From Alitta virens (Eukaryota > Annelida > Polychaeta > Phyllodocida > Nereididae), in NCBI GenBank assembly GCA_932294295.1, contig OW028573.1:52980329-53044328 (forward strand): 64,000 nucleotides of DNA. Direction: 5' to 3'. The notes beneath the pieces were generated by a model. That model did no database searches. It was not told where the DNA came from and saw nothing but the letters and a program-made list of their open reading frames with translations. A program made the translations under genes and the position numbers. Shown here piece by piece: positions 37,674-49,150 of the stretch. Each line of letters opens with the position of its first letter. Positions within the stretch are counted from its first letter, which is position 1.

Positions 37674-39029
37674 GGGTAATTACAAATGACACACACACGT
37701 GTTTAAATTCATACCCTTTTACTTTTGCATTGAAATTACCTCTGCAATTTTTATGTCAGAGAAACTTAAGCTGAATATGCTTTAATTTAGGAAGTTTTAT
37801 TTATTTATATTTTTTGAACAGTAGAAAAACTCTTTTGGTGGTTGCTGTACAGAGTTTGCATGAATGTTTTCCCAGTTTCAACTTCATTCTTTCCATTGTG
37901 ATCTGCATGAAATGAACTGCCTCGAGAAATGAAGGTTGCTTTAAATGTTTCCAGAGAACCAGATCCTGCTGCAAAATATAACTCCTGCATGTTTGATGTG
38001 AGAGGATTTCATTTAAGAGACAATTTTACAGAAGATTTCTTCCACAGAAAATGGCTTTCTCGCAGATGAGCATTGAACATCGTAATTCTTGGAAGAGAGC
38101 ATGAGCTGGGTTGGACATTAGTCTTACTTCATGCTCATATCCTATTTGATGACAGAAATCTCTCTGCAATAAATGTGAGGATATGTACACTGTTTGGTTT
38201 TGATTATGAGGTCCTGAGCTTGCAGTTCTCTGGCATTTAAAACATCTGCTGACAAGGCCACTTAGATGAGTTAACTGATCGAAATTCACATTAATTCAAT
38301 CATAAAGCATGCAGAATACCAATAACCCGGCATGGGTAATTACTTGGCCAAGCAATGCTGGTTTATTCTCTGTCAAAAAGTAGTGAATTGGGAATTTTTG
38401 ACATGGAATACAGGAAGGATATGGCCATTAAATATATTGCAACACAATCCAGTGCATTGCTAATTCTTATGTCCGCCACTGCTCTACCGTCTTATTAAAT
38501 ATAAGCATACTATGTATATATTTCGCACATCCACCATGTGTGGGCACAGAAACTCAAAATTCTGCTGCTCTTGAGCCAGATTTATTTTTACCAAACGATA
38601 CTAAGGTTTGGAAATGTTTTATTTATGGATGAACAAAAGACTGGATTTCTACTGACATGGAGTGTGATGAGTAGAAACCTTTGCGCATCTCTAAAAGCTC
38701 CATTGCTCCAGGCATACATGTTCAGTGAGCAATTCAGTGTGTTGCTAAAGGGTAGCAAAAGACAACTTTGCAGTTTCCAACGGGAAAAATGCCACACAAA
38801 ATTATGGGATTTTTACACAAAGAATAAGCCATTTACATTACTAACGCGTTTCTATAAAAAAAAATTTACAAAACATTGCTTATAAACTGCCACTATTTAG
38901 GGCAGTATAGCCTGAACCCTTTACTTAGTTGGCCTTACGAGAAAGGTTCCGGCGTATGATAATTATTATGCATACTACATATTGTAATATTGAATATTCC
39001 ATTTGGAAAATATTTGCGTGATTTTAAAA
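37674..39029. other. Gene-free stretch with a partial module M1
   Basis: No coding exon recognised. Segment 38325-38415 (ATGGGTAATTACTTGGCCAA and GTGAATTGGGAATTTTTGAC) matches the end of module M1 at 39300-39352. This suggests an additional partial unit of the duplication. Confidence 0.5.
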
Positions 39030-39404
39030 TGAAGTCCTTGATGAAGCTTTATGAGGCTGTACTTCATGTCAGATAAATCAGCTACAAGTGTATGATGGCT
39101 GGAATTCCACACAAAAGCCTCTTTAATGAAACAAGCTGAGCATAATCTTGTTCAAAGCCATGAAAAATGTCGCTGCAGATTTCATGGTCATAAACATTGA
39201 TCACAGAAGAAACTTTGTCTCCAGACATAGGTTGCCGCTAAACTTGGAAAGTAATCACAGAACACCTCTGTTCAACCCCAGTGTTCTTTGTTTGAGGACA
39301 CAATGGGTAATAACTTGGCCAAGCAGTGAATTGGGAATTTTTGACATGGAATATTGAAACACAGTGCATTGCTTTTCGTATACTCATTGATAGATATTTT
39401 AGTT

Positions 39405-39555
39405 ACATTTGCCAGTCATCATCCAAAAAAGCTGCATAGAAAAACATTCTGAGCCTGGGCTGTTTGGCGTGTCTTTGTTCAAGCGTGACATGAGATTAAG
39501 ACACATTTTTCACTTTGCCTCTTACATATTGCACTCGCAGACACTGGTCATTCAT
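39405..39555 (+). repeat. Module M5, copy 2 (partial)
   Basis: Contains TAGAAAAACA, GAGCCTG, GCGTGTCTTTGTTCAAGCG, TGACATGAGATTAAG and CAGACACTGG, in the same order as 35380-35521. Confidence 0.55.
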
Positions 39556-39873
39556 TAATGCTCATTACTTGCTTTCAAGAAAAACTTATCGATTTGTTTT
39601 TGAATTTATTGATGGCATTCCATCGTATGAACAGCTAACATTGAAACAATGCTGGCCCGATTTGGCATGCTATCTGGTTGTTGCTAGTGCCTGTCAAATT
39701 GTTTCGTGTAAACTGTTAATTGTCACAACATCATTGCATAATGTTGACAAATTCAGTTATTCAGCTGTTCCAGAAATTATTGTTGCAAGTTTATACCTGG
39801 ATGAGCTTAAACTCGATTCAGTTCATTTAAGCTGCAATTAACATGTAGAGAACATGCCCTGACAACCTCCACC

Positions 39874-40728
39874 CAGTGGCGTAGCTAGACCTTCTGGAAT
39901 AGGGGGGCCCATGGGGGGGGGGCAGGGTCTGGATCAGGGGGGCCGACTGGAAAATGTATACTCAGTATTTAACCGAGTCATTATCCGACTCCAGATGCAT
40001 AATCCAGTGATGGATCTCATAAAAATTTTAATCTGATAGGCATTTTATAAAGAGTATTTTATACCAGAACAGTGGCAGCACCTGAATTTTATTAAGACAT
40101 AGGTCAATGCATAGGTCTAGCACCATTCTACAATTCAAAATTGCGAAAGGATGGTAGCCAAGGAATCTGAATGTCAGTAAAGTTAACTGTAAGGCATTTG
40201 CCTATATCAGAGTGTTTGTGTAGGTACCTCCCTGATTAACATGTTCTGCATTAAATTCAGTAAAGTATTTTTTAAATATTATTGAAAATTTGGTTTACCT
40301 TAATGGTGTCAGTTGAAGCACAAAAAGATACTATACCATTTATTTGGAGCATGTTTTCTATACACCAATATAAAACAACATAACATATCTTTATTGGTTA
40401 CAATCATGCCTAATTGTAGTTTGTGTAATGCTTGAATGTTATGTTCATGCAAAAATTTGTTGTGGAAGGAAACATGAACCTTGTATCTTAGAAAGATGTA
40501 TGGTCCATGGTGGGTGACACTGTCATTTGTAAAGAATAGATTTCATATTTAGTCTCACATTAACTGCAGCTACACTACTAATTTTACAGGTGTTACATAT
40601 ATTTATCTTATTTTGAGTAAATGTTGAGAGCATTTTCTGAAAATTTGAGGCAAATCAATGACGTCGTTTTGAATTAATAGCAAAATGAACAACATAATTA
40701 AAAATGTCCCTCCATGGCTACGCCACTG
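39874..40728. mobile_element. hAT-like non-autonomous transposon
   Basis: Inverted ends CAGTGGCGTAGCTA (left) and the complement of CAGTGGCGTAGCCA (right) bound 855 bp. The CAGTGGCGTA terminus is typical of many animal hAT elements, which make 8-bp target duplications. The two flanking 8-mers (CCTCCACC and CTCGGCGG) do not match, so the duplication is lost or the right flank is altered. A G-rich tract follows the left end (39900-39950). No transposase is present. Confidence 0.68.
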
Positions 40729-42766
40729 CTCGGCGGCTCCACCACAAGTGCTTTCGACATTTCTGCTGGAGTGCCTCTTCTGTCACCAGCTCCAGCCATT
40801 TTGTGGCATAATATCCCATAATTGCCAATTTTACTAGTTATTCGCCAGGGCTGGGATTTGCCTGATGGCAAGTAATTCCACTTTCTGGGCAGGTTGAGAG
40901 GATTTACAAGTAGGCCTTCAGATGATAAAAAAAAGCAACACAAACACCCATAACCCATCTTCTTTTTACCCCATAATGCTCTGGGGGCTGCATTGTGATT
41001 CAAATTGATGAATTGCATGAAAATACCAAAAGGGAATAAAATGTTTAAGTTTGGTTTGCAAGATTGGTTGCTTGCTTGCTCCAGGAGTTGCAGCAAATAC
41101 CAAATTCGAACTTTTTTCCATGATTGGTAAAGTTGCTGCTTGGGAGGCAATACTATTTGTGATTTCCATCAACAACCGTCATGTAAGTGAAGTTACACCA
41201 GAACATTTGCCCTAACATTAGTCCTTGAATACGTCATTCATAGAAATGTCATTGCAGCTATATTATACAGAGTGCAATTACGCTAATATAAGTTAAAATG
41301 TAGTTGTATGGTCTTGTGGTGATGAAAAAGAGCAGTTTATGATAGCTGGATTTAATCGTCTTTTTCACTTACATTTATACACAGGAAAAATACTACCCAT
41401 ATATTTGTAAATAATTGCAGAACAGATAGATAATGCAGAAATTTGGTTATTTTATGTATACTATGAAGAAATTCATTGCATGCCAATTCTATAACTTGAA
41501 CTGACAGACGTGATGGCCTAAATTGTCCCTAAAATTAATCTGGGCACAGTGCAGAAATTGACTTATTTTTCAGAGTTTGGGGCCTAGTATGGACCTCTTC
41601 CATCTTAAGATCACTTATTGTAAGTTATCATGACAAATTACTTGATAGCATACGAGCTAATACAGCAGCATAATTGAAGGGCCCAGCTTGGCATATTAAC
41701 AATATTTTAGTATTCATAGCTGGCTGGTTTAGCAAGCTGAATCAATATGCTGTAGTGTTGGAAGAGTAGGTGGCCCGATGTATCTGTAATGATTCATGAG
41801 TGAATGCAAAAGGTTAGAGAGGGGGTCAATGGGGTTTATGCCGGGGGTGATGAGCATCGTTCAGGGTGATTGGCTTGCCCTTATAGATCACGTTCCTAAT
41901 CTCCGGCCAGACAAGATCATTGTCAAGAACCCATGCATTTTATTATGCCAGTCTCCTGAGAACTTCAATTTTGCATCCAAAACAAGAATTTGACAGCCGC
42001 TTCTTTCCTCCAGTTAACTTTCAATAATTAGATTTTGATAGAAACACCATCATGTTTATCATACTTGCCAAAATTTGATTTTAGCCACATGTGTATGCAT
42101 AAATGACCTTATTTTTGGGGATCACAATATGACCCTCGATCTAAATGTCTTAGTTTAGCTTAGTTTGTGATTTAGACATAAAGAATTTGATGAATCAATT
42201 TCAGAAATGAGAATTTTCAGAGAACAAATGTTATACTGGTTCAAAACTATTATCTGTATAACATTATTTTTACATCCATATCAATTACAATATCTTGATG
42301 CAATTTTGGTAGACGAGTTAACACCTGAAGTGGTTCCTACTGCAAAACACTGCTCTAATTAGTATCCTGGTCATTGTAGGTCCTGACATTATTACTCCTT
42401 TATCATATCTATAGAATTCCTGTATATATAAACTTCAGATGCATGCCATCTTCAATTGAAATGCCATTGTAGCAATTTTATTTATTTATTTTTTCCTTAT
42501 GTTCATGCCTGAATTTTTCTTTACATATTTCTAAACTTTGGTAAAGTTCTTCTCTTCTGGAGTGAAGTTTCAATGATGCCATGGTTTACATTCCTCTGGA
42601 AGTATCAAATAATGCCAAATTAGCTTGAAGTGGGATGAATTACAATTGAGAGAACTTTGCAAACTCTTCTCTCATATTACATTTGCCCCCTGAAAATGCA
42701 TGTGCTTATGAGACATGTCTTGCCTCCTATCACTGCCTCTTTATGACCTTTCGCTTTCTTAAAAGA

Positions 42767-42814
42767 TACTCTTTATTCTCATGGTGGGGCGCACTGAATC
42801 AGTAAATCAATGAA
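42767..42814 (+). other. 48-bp block identical to 34331-34378
   Basis: Second copy of the perfectly matched block in module M4, with diverged flanks on both sides (GATACT versus GTTACT upstream; AAACAACC versus AACCGCT downstream). Confidence 0.7.
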
Positions 42815-42946
42815 ACAACCACAGCCTACTGTTATTCGGCAGTTGCTGACAGCTCAGACCTAGACCGTTCTACTGTTGTAAATGGACACAGAAATGAGTT
42901 CTTAAGGCCTAGGTGTAGGTATACATAATTCTGGATGTGTTAGGTG

Positions 42947-43131
42947 TGTGTGTGTGTGATTAGGGCTTTACGTCCTGTATTTCTGCAACTGACGGGCTAA
43001 TTAAGACCGGCAGGGACCTTGGCAATGAGACGAGGGATGAAACAGCCATCCAACTTCGGCTTGACCGGGAATTGAACCCGGGACCCAGCGGTTGGAAGCC
43101 CAAAGCGCTACCTCTGAGCTATGCCCCCGCC
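42947..43131 (-). mobile_element. tRNA-derived SINE, full-length copy
   Basis: Same family as 37470-37663, here with a TG/CA dinucleotide tail instead of CCCA. Perfect 16-bp target duplications CTGGATGTGTTAGGTG lie at 42931-42946 and 43132-43147. Confidence 0.95.
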
Positions 43132-43149
43132 CTGGATGTGTTAGGTGAA

Positions 43150-44360
43150 ATACCACATTGCACATAACTAAGGATTTTAGTGAAAATAAAATTCCATGGC
43201 CTGATAAACCGCTAATGCCGAACTGCATAGGTTGGGAGAAGACATGCTCTAAAATGCAACAAAGCGACATACAAATGACATATTTTATTTGCAAAACGTG
43301 AAATATTACACTTTGAAAGTTCGGTCATTATGAAGATTAATGAATACACCATATAACATTTATTATGATTTGGCAAAGTGATTTGGGGGGCCTGCCCAAC
43401 TTTTCTGAATGTCTTGGATGCGATTTCCAAATCTGAAAGTCTAATAATATGAAGTTTATCTCAGCGGGAAAGTTTGCTTTTGTGCCTACGCTGGGGCAAT
43501 TAAATTTAAACACCCCACTAATGTGAACAATTGGTCTAATTTATATGGTGTGATTCCAATTTGTATAATTTGTCTAACATTGTGTGGATTCCAAGCCTGA
43601 GCTAGACAATAAATACATGCAGGTAAAGTGTGTTACTAGTTTGAAAGAAGCACCAGCACATTTGTGAGTCACAAGTTTTCATGAAATGAAACACTTTTCT
43701 TTTTTTTTTTTTCCAAATAGAGTTAAAGTTTTACTCCAAACTTCATCAAAAGACAGACAATGCAATGTCTTCCACGCATATCCAGCATTGTTTAATGTTT
43801 TTCTCCATGTTCAAACACTATTTTGTGCTATCTAATATTTTTCTTTGTCTGTGTAATTTTGTTTGTTTTATTTGGGTCTAAGAAGTATGCAAGCATGAAT
43901 ACATGGCTTTCAGTTTATTCGAGCAGTGAATTAATATCACCTCATAGTGATTCACATCAGGCAAAGATGGTGGATAAAATTTCATGAATTTCGGAGAAAG
44001 ATCCAATCTTCATACCATCATAGACTCAATGGGATAAAAAATGGCTTCTGCAAATAATAACCTCTATCTCAATGCTGAGCTTCTGGAGCATTTGAATGCT
44101 AAATTAACAAATAAGATCTACATTTTGCATTCCGTTCGAAAACAAATTTACGAGTTTAGAAATATGAGTTGGCTTTAACAAGGAGGGATCGAATGTTACT
44201 TTCTCAATTGAAAGGTCATAAGATTGTTTGCTAAATTGTTGGGAAATCACCACATCATTGACCTCCGGGTACTGGGCAATTGTGTGGCTTCAGTAGAATA
44301 TGGCTTTTATTTGATCTAACAACATGAGGCTAGAGAAGTTATCTTTTTAATTTTTTTTCA
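43150..44360. other. Gene-free stretch
   Basis: No coding exon recognised. Block 44226-44345 (TTTGCTAAA, GGGAAATCACC, ATTGACCTC, GGTACTGG and TTATTTGATC) recurs at 45434-45520 in direct orientation, indicating a local duplication about 1.2 kb apart. Confidence 0.5.
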
Positions 44361-44372
44361 AATAGAATGTGC

Positions 44373-44567
44373 AAAGGGTGGGTGGGTGGGTGATTAGGGC
44401 TTTACGTCCTGTATTTCTGCACCAGTTGGGCTAATTAGGACAGGCAGAGACCATGGCAATGAGACGAAGGATGAAACAGCCATCCAACTTAGGCTCGACC
44501 GGGAATCGAACCCGGGACCCAGCGGTTGGAAGCCCAGAGCTCTACCTCTAAGCTAGGCCCCCGCCCC
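44373..44567 (-). mobile_element. tRNA-derived SINE, best-preserved copy
   Basis: Target duplications AATAGAATGTGC lie at 44361-44372 and 44568-44579. On the minus strand the A box is at about 44555-44542 (TAGCTTAGAGGTAG) and the B box at 44512-44502 (GGTTCGATTCC), so the head can in principle be transcribed by RNA polymerase III. The 3' tail is (CCCA)n. Confidence 0.96.
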
Positions 44568-44579
44568 AATAGAATGTGC

Positions 44580-45654
44580 GTAAGGTCATTACATTTTTTA
44601 ATTGAATTGAATGTATACTGAAAAAGATTTGGATTGAAATTTAAAAAAAATTTCCATATTATTCTTTCACAAATTCCTGAGAGCTTCCATATCGATTTCT
44701 AAACCAGCCAAATGGTTAAATATTGGTTTGTTATGTTATCGAGTTCAAGGAAATCAAGGGCTAAATTTTTTTTAACGAATATTTTTAAACTGATATAAAC
44801 TTAAATGACAAACTCAACACCTGTCAATTACTGTGGAAATCCCAGCCTAGCCCCAGACAATAAGTAACAAGACACGCACTGCACTGTACGGATCAACATA
44901 ATTTTTAATGGAACAAAAAATTACACGCAAACTACACTCACATTTTGGTATTGAATCTTAAAAGCAAAATATATAGTGTTTTCATATTATGGATCGAGAA
45001 AAAAAAAACTATGACCTGCAATAAATTTTCAGTTAAGGGATATCAAATGCATGGGAAACAATTATGACGAAGGTATATCTGCCATTGCCCCCTTCACCTG
45101 CCTGAGCATGATTTCCATGCCATTCATCAATAACATTGAGATCTCTTGATTACTCTCTGTCTTTTGGTTTAAGCTGATTGGTAAACAATCAATCTGTATT
45201 GGGCATTTAAAAGGACCAAAACGGATTGCTTTTTTTCATTTTGGTGAAATGTATTGCCCCGAGGCAACTGATAAAGCCCTGCAATTTCACTTGGTCACAA
45301 TTTTGTGAGCTAGATTTCGCGAGGTTCTTGAGATATGATTCACATGAGACCGCCTGGTTCATTTCGGATACTGAAAATTTAAACAATTACAACCACTCAT
45401 CAGTTTTGGTGAAAATGGTTTGAACGACAATAACATTGTTTGCTAAAATGGTGGGAAATCACCGCACCATTGACCTCACGGTACTGGCTGTTATTTGATC
45501 CACCAACACGAGACAAGTAAATAGTTTACTAATCAACTGACTAAATTTATATTGGTAGGCCCACTATGTTAGGTCGTGCTAAAAAAAACACAAAAAAAAA
45601 ACACAAAGTGACAATGTTTGGCACCAAAGTCACTTTGCAACCAAAAGGCATGAA
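44580..45654. other. Gene-free stretch
   Basis: Holds the second copy (45434-45520) of the block at 44226-44345 and otherwise AT-rich sequence with A-tracts. No gene recognised. Confidence 0.45.
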
Positions 45655-46605
45655 ACTCAATCCAGGATTCAGCATGATGGAAAACATGGGAAAGTGGACT
45701 AGTTTCATGTTGAGGACCTGTTAAGGATAAAGACATTGCGCAATGACTGGGAAGTGCATTTACAAAGAGTTACACACCATCAAGACCGGATTGAATGAAG
45801 ACTCCAAGTCATGCATTGTGTATTTCACATTGTCCTCTTCTGAACAAAACAGCTGTTATTTCCGGCAATATACTCCATGATGTTTGGGACAATTGTTTTC
45901 TTGTATAAAAGATTCTGGCAAAGCATCTAGATGGTGAGAGGATGTTACTTCAAAGCTACAAAGTCAGAAAGAAAAACTTAGTCCTCTATTTTGATCAGCC
46001 CTGACAACTTCTTTCGGTCAAAAAGCTGATTTCATCCAGATAATCTTTACATGGCCACACTGAGTTTAAACAATTGAGGAAAATTAATCTTAATATTGCA
46101 AGGTGTGAAACACAGATGAAGATAATAGAACATGCAGAGCTTAATGAATGTGCCATTTCAGTTTAAATTACAAGATGGCTTCATCTTTACTGCACATTGT
46201 AAACAAACATTTGAAGGACCACACCATTTGAGTAATTCACAGATTAGCCTATTTATGAGTATTATGCCAAGAAATATCCATTACAATTAGCTGATTATGA
46301 ATATTAGACCAACCTTATAATCTGGTTGGTAGTATTTCAGGAAGATGATTAAATGAATTGTGGGGTGTTGAATGACCCATTGGACATTAAAGGTGTCCAT
46401 ATCTGGTAAAGTCAATAGTGGGCATATTTTATTTTTGGTATGGTAGTGGATTGTCTTGTTGAAATAAGACACATATCCATCTAAAAGAAATGATCTGATT
46501 ATTATAAATAGATTACTGCAATTGATCATCTGAATTATTGGGCATAGAGGAAAAAAATAATCAGAGAGCTGTTGGTCATCTTTTAACGATTGTAAAATTG
46601 TAAAG
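45655..46605 (+). repeat. Tandem duplication D, copy 1
   Basis: Matches 46985-47940 over nearly its whole length, with a high proportion of identical bases. Shared blocks include GAGGACCT.TTAAG, AATGACTGGGAA, CCATCAAGACC, GAACAAAACAGCTGTT, CCCTGACAACTTCTTTC, ACAAGATGGCTTCATC and AGTATTATGCCAAGAAATAT. It ends with CAGAGAGCT.TTGGTC, whose partner lies at 48410-48432 after an insertion. The 156-codon minus-strand frame at 46287-46757 lies here and has no recognisable domain. Confidence 0.85.
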
Positions 46606-47983
46606 AATCCTGTACATGTGCGGGACATTTTGCCAAAACATGAAGAGCGATCTGTCTGACTATTTGTACAATAATCAGTTGACTCCCACAAAAGAAATGC
46701 TTGGGTTAACAGAATTTTCATAATCAGAAACTCCTTAATTATCTGATGAGAAAGCAACTAATGTAAGTGTTTCATATTGAGGAACAAAAAAGTTAACCTT
46801 GTTAATCACAGCATAAATGTATGGTCATAGAATATCTTGTATTTAAATACAAATACATATATAATAGCCTATTTAATACTTTAATACAAAATGTTTGGAA
46901 CGTCAAGATTAATATGGAACTTTAGTAGTAGTTTGATTAGTTATACTAGGATTAATAACAAAGAAATCATGACAGACTCATATACTGCCATTGCACAATG
47001 TGGAACTTTTGGCTAGTTTCGTGCTGAGGACCTATTAAGAACACACGACATTGCGTAATGACTGGGAAACGCATTCACAAAGACCATCAAGACCAGACTG
47101 AATGAAGATTTCGAAACATATATTGTGTATTTCACATCGGGCCTTTCGTGAACAAAACAGCTGTTCTTAAGGCAAATGTCCCATCATTTTTATTGCTGGT
47201 GTTTCTGATATAATACATCTTGAACCGCAGAGGAGAATGCCCCTCTAGAGGATGTTTCTAGTTTAGAGACAAAAAGTTAATCCTCCATATTGATCAACCC
47301 TGACAACTTCTTTCAGTCAAAATGCTGAATTCATTCAGATAATCTTTACATGCCTACACTGAGTTTAAACAATTGTGGATTTTTAATCTTAATATTGCAT
47401 AGTGTGAAACAAAGATGAAGATGATAGAACATGGAGAGCTTAATGAATGTGCCGTCTCAGTTTAATTACAAGATGGCTTCATCTTTACTGCAGATGGTGA
47501 TCAATCATTTTGAAGGACCACACCAGTTGAGTAATTCACACCTTAATTAGCTAATTAATGAGTATTATGCCAAGAAATATACATTCCAATTAGCTGATTG
47601 CGAATATTAGACTAACCTTATGTAACATTGAATTTAAATATCAACAATTAAGATCAATAGAATGAACTATAATGCACTAATATGAACAATGGTTACATAA
47701 TATTACATAAGAAAACAATCACATGCTTGTCTAAACTACCAAAGGATCAAAATAATTTTAACCACATAATATTAAATACTATAGCATGGAACACTTATAA
47801 TATGGTTAGTTGTATTTCAGGAAGATGATTAAATAAACTGTGGGGTGTTTTATGACCCATTGGATACTAAAGGTGTTCATATTTGGTAATGTCAGTAGTG
47901 GGCGGATTCTTTTGTCTAGTGTGGCAGTGTTAATTAGGAATTTCAGAACCAAAAGAGAGCCAACATTTTCTTCCCCATATCTT

Positions 47984-48055
47984 CACTGTGTCGTCACCTC
48001 ACAGCCCAGCGACCCATAATTAGGTTGCTGGGCTGCGAGGTGACTACACACAGTG
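47984..48055. repeat. 33-bp-arm inverted repeat
   Basis: The left arm CACTGTGTCGTCACCTC..CAGCCCAGC pairs with the right arm GCTGGGCTGCGAGGTGAC..CACACAGTG with few mismatches, around a short centre reading ATAATTAGG. It sits in the insertion that splits duplication D copy 2, so it may be a small fold-back element. A structured RNA is an alternative. Confidence 0.75.
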
Positions 48056-48127
48056 TCTTGCATGCAAAGTATTTAGACACCATAAGAAGTGAAATTTCTT
48101 GAAAATGGGCCCAGAAATATCCATCAA

Positions 48128-48163
48128 CAAAAAAAAAAAAAAAAAGAAAAAAAAAAAAAAAAA
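48128..48163 (+). repeat. Poly(A) tract
   Basis: Nearly uninterrupted A run with a single G, inside the same insertion. Confidence 0.95.
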
Positions 48164-48445
48164 TGAAATTGCAAATATCTAGCCAAAAATTAACAAAATG
48201 ATGAAATTGAAATTAATCCAGGCTGTCGTAATCAAGACATGCACTAATGCAATCAGCATCCAACAAACAATACAAAATGTCTCCCTGTTTAATTTATTCT
48301 ACAGACCTTACAGTAATACTCAAGCTTTTGTAGCCCAGCTCTGATTATTATCAATCAACAGATTACTGCAATTTATCATCTGAAGGACTGGAACAAGAGG
48401 AAAAAATTAATCAGAGAGCTATTGGTCTTCTTTTAACGAATCTCT

Positions 48446-48849
48446 AAAGGTAAGAAATCTGATCTAACACTAGTCCCTCAGTTATTTCGTTTTGCAATAT
48501 ATAGAGAATCATGCTCGCTCTCAATGATCAAATATTACCTTAAGCGAAGAGGGATGCATCTGTAGGCCTACTGAAATGCATTTTGAGTTGACCCATACAG
48601 GATCAGAACTGCTTAATTGAGCTCAGGAGGGATTGTCTAAATGTAAATGTTGGATTAATTAACTACTTAGTATTAAGTGAATTTAAAAGTTAAATCTGGA
48701 CATACAAAATGCAAAAAGTAGCTCAAGCTGCCCACTCTCCCCTTTAAACATGCATACAGAAATGGGCAATGGAACTTTCACAGTACAACATGTACACAAC
48801 TTAAACGCTAGTATAGGAACTTCACCATCTAAACCAATGAGCTCTTTAT
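48446..48849. other. Spacer
   Basis: No gene or repeat end recognised. Confidence 0.4.
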
Positions 48850-49150
48850 AATAGATATATATATAGCTTTTATTGACACTTTTTCATATCAGAAAAGATA
48901 CATATGTCACATATCTACTCACTACGTCTATCTAAATTACATCTACAAAAATCTGATGTACAAGTTCTCATTATTTTATACATAATATACAGCTTAACAT
49001 TTAAGGTCCCAGTTGCCACAATTTGATGTTTTCTGGACAGAGTCCTGCTCTTAAACATTCAGTATTAAGGCGAAATAATATATATAGAATTGTTCTTTGA
49101 AGAGCAACAATATCATTTTTGAGTTGGAGGTAAACAGTAACACTACACAG
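48850..49150 (-). mobile_element. LINE 3' end, truncated copy
   Basis: The plus strand reads ATATATAGCTTTTATTGACA, then CATATCAGAAAAGATACAT.TGTCACAT and GGTCCCAGTTGC. This matches the 3' end of the minus-strand LINE at 21150 and the copy at 63716. Only the 3' untranslated region remains. Confidence 0.7.

Larger units (their letters stand above)
39030..42870 (+). repeat. Large tandem duplication, unit 2
   Basis: Carries M1 (39160-39320), M2 (40765-40905), M3 (41665-41805) and M4 (42690-42865) in the same order as unit 1. A hAT-like element (39874-40728) and an extra M5-like block (39405-39555) sit between M1 and M2. Divergence between modules is high, but each keeps several identical 10-20 bp blocks. 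No gene was recognised inside. Confidence 0.78.
46985..48445 (+). repeat. Tandem duplication D, copy 2, with insertion
   Basis: Aligned to copy 1 from 46985 to about 47935, then again from about 48360 to 48445. The extra sequence at about 47640-47790 and 47940-48355 is absent from copy 1. The second insert holds a strong hairpin and a poly(A) tract. Confidence 0.82.

Noticed and set aside
37487..37696. Short protein frames through SINE copies (37.5, 43.0 and 55.7 kb) with a shared Ser-Ser-Glu-Val-Ala-Leu-Trp peptide
   Set aside because: The shared peptide comes from the conserved tRNA-like head of the SINE read on its sense strand, not from a protein family.
40698..41150. 150-codon minus-strand frame
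   Set aside because: It starts inside module M2, runs across the hAT-like right end, and shares no frame with the unit 1 copy of M2.
44502..44556. tRNA-Gly gene
   Set aside because: The A and B boxes belong to the head of a SINE with tail and target duplications, and the acceptor arm runs directly into the SINE body. It is not a functional tRNA gene.
46287..46757. 156-codon minus-strand frame
   Set aside because: No recognisable domain, AT-driven composition, and it lies in a duplicated non-coding segment. I saw no sign that coding sense is preserved.
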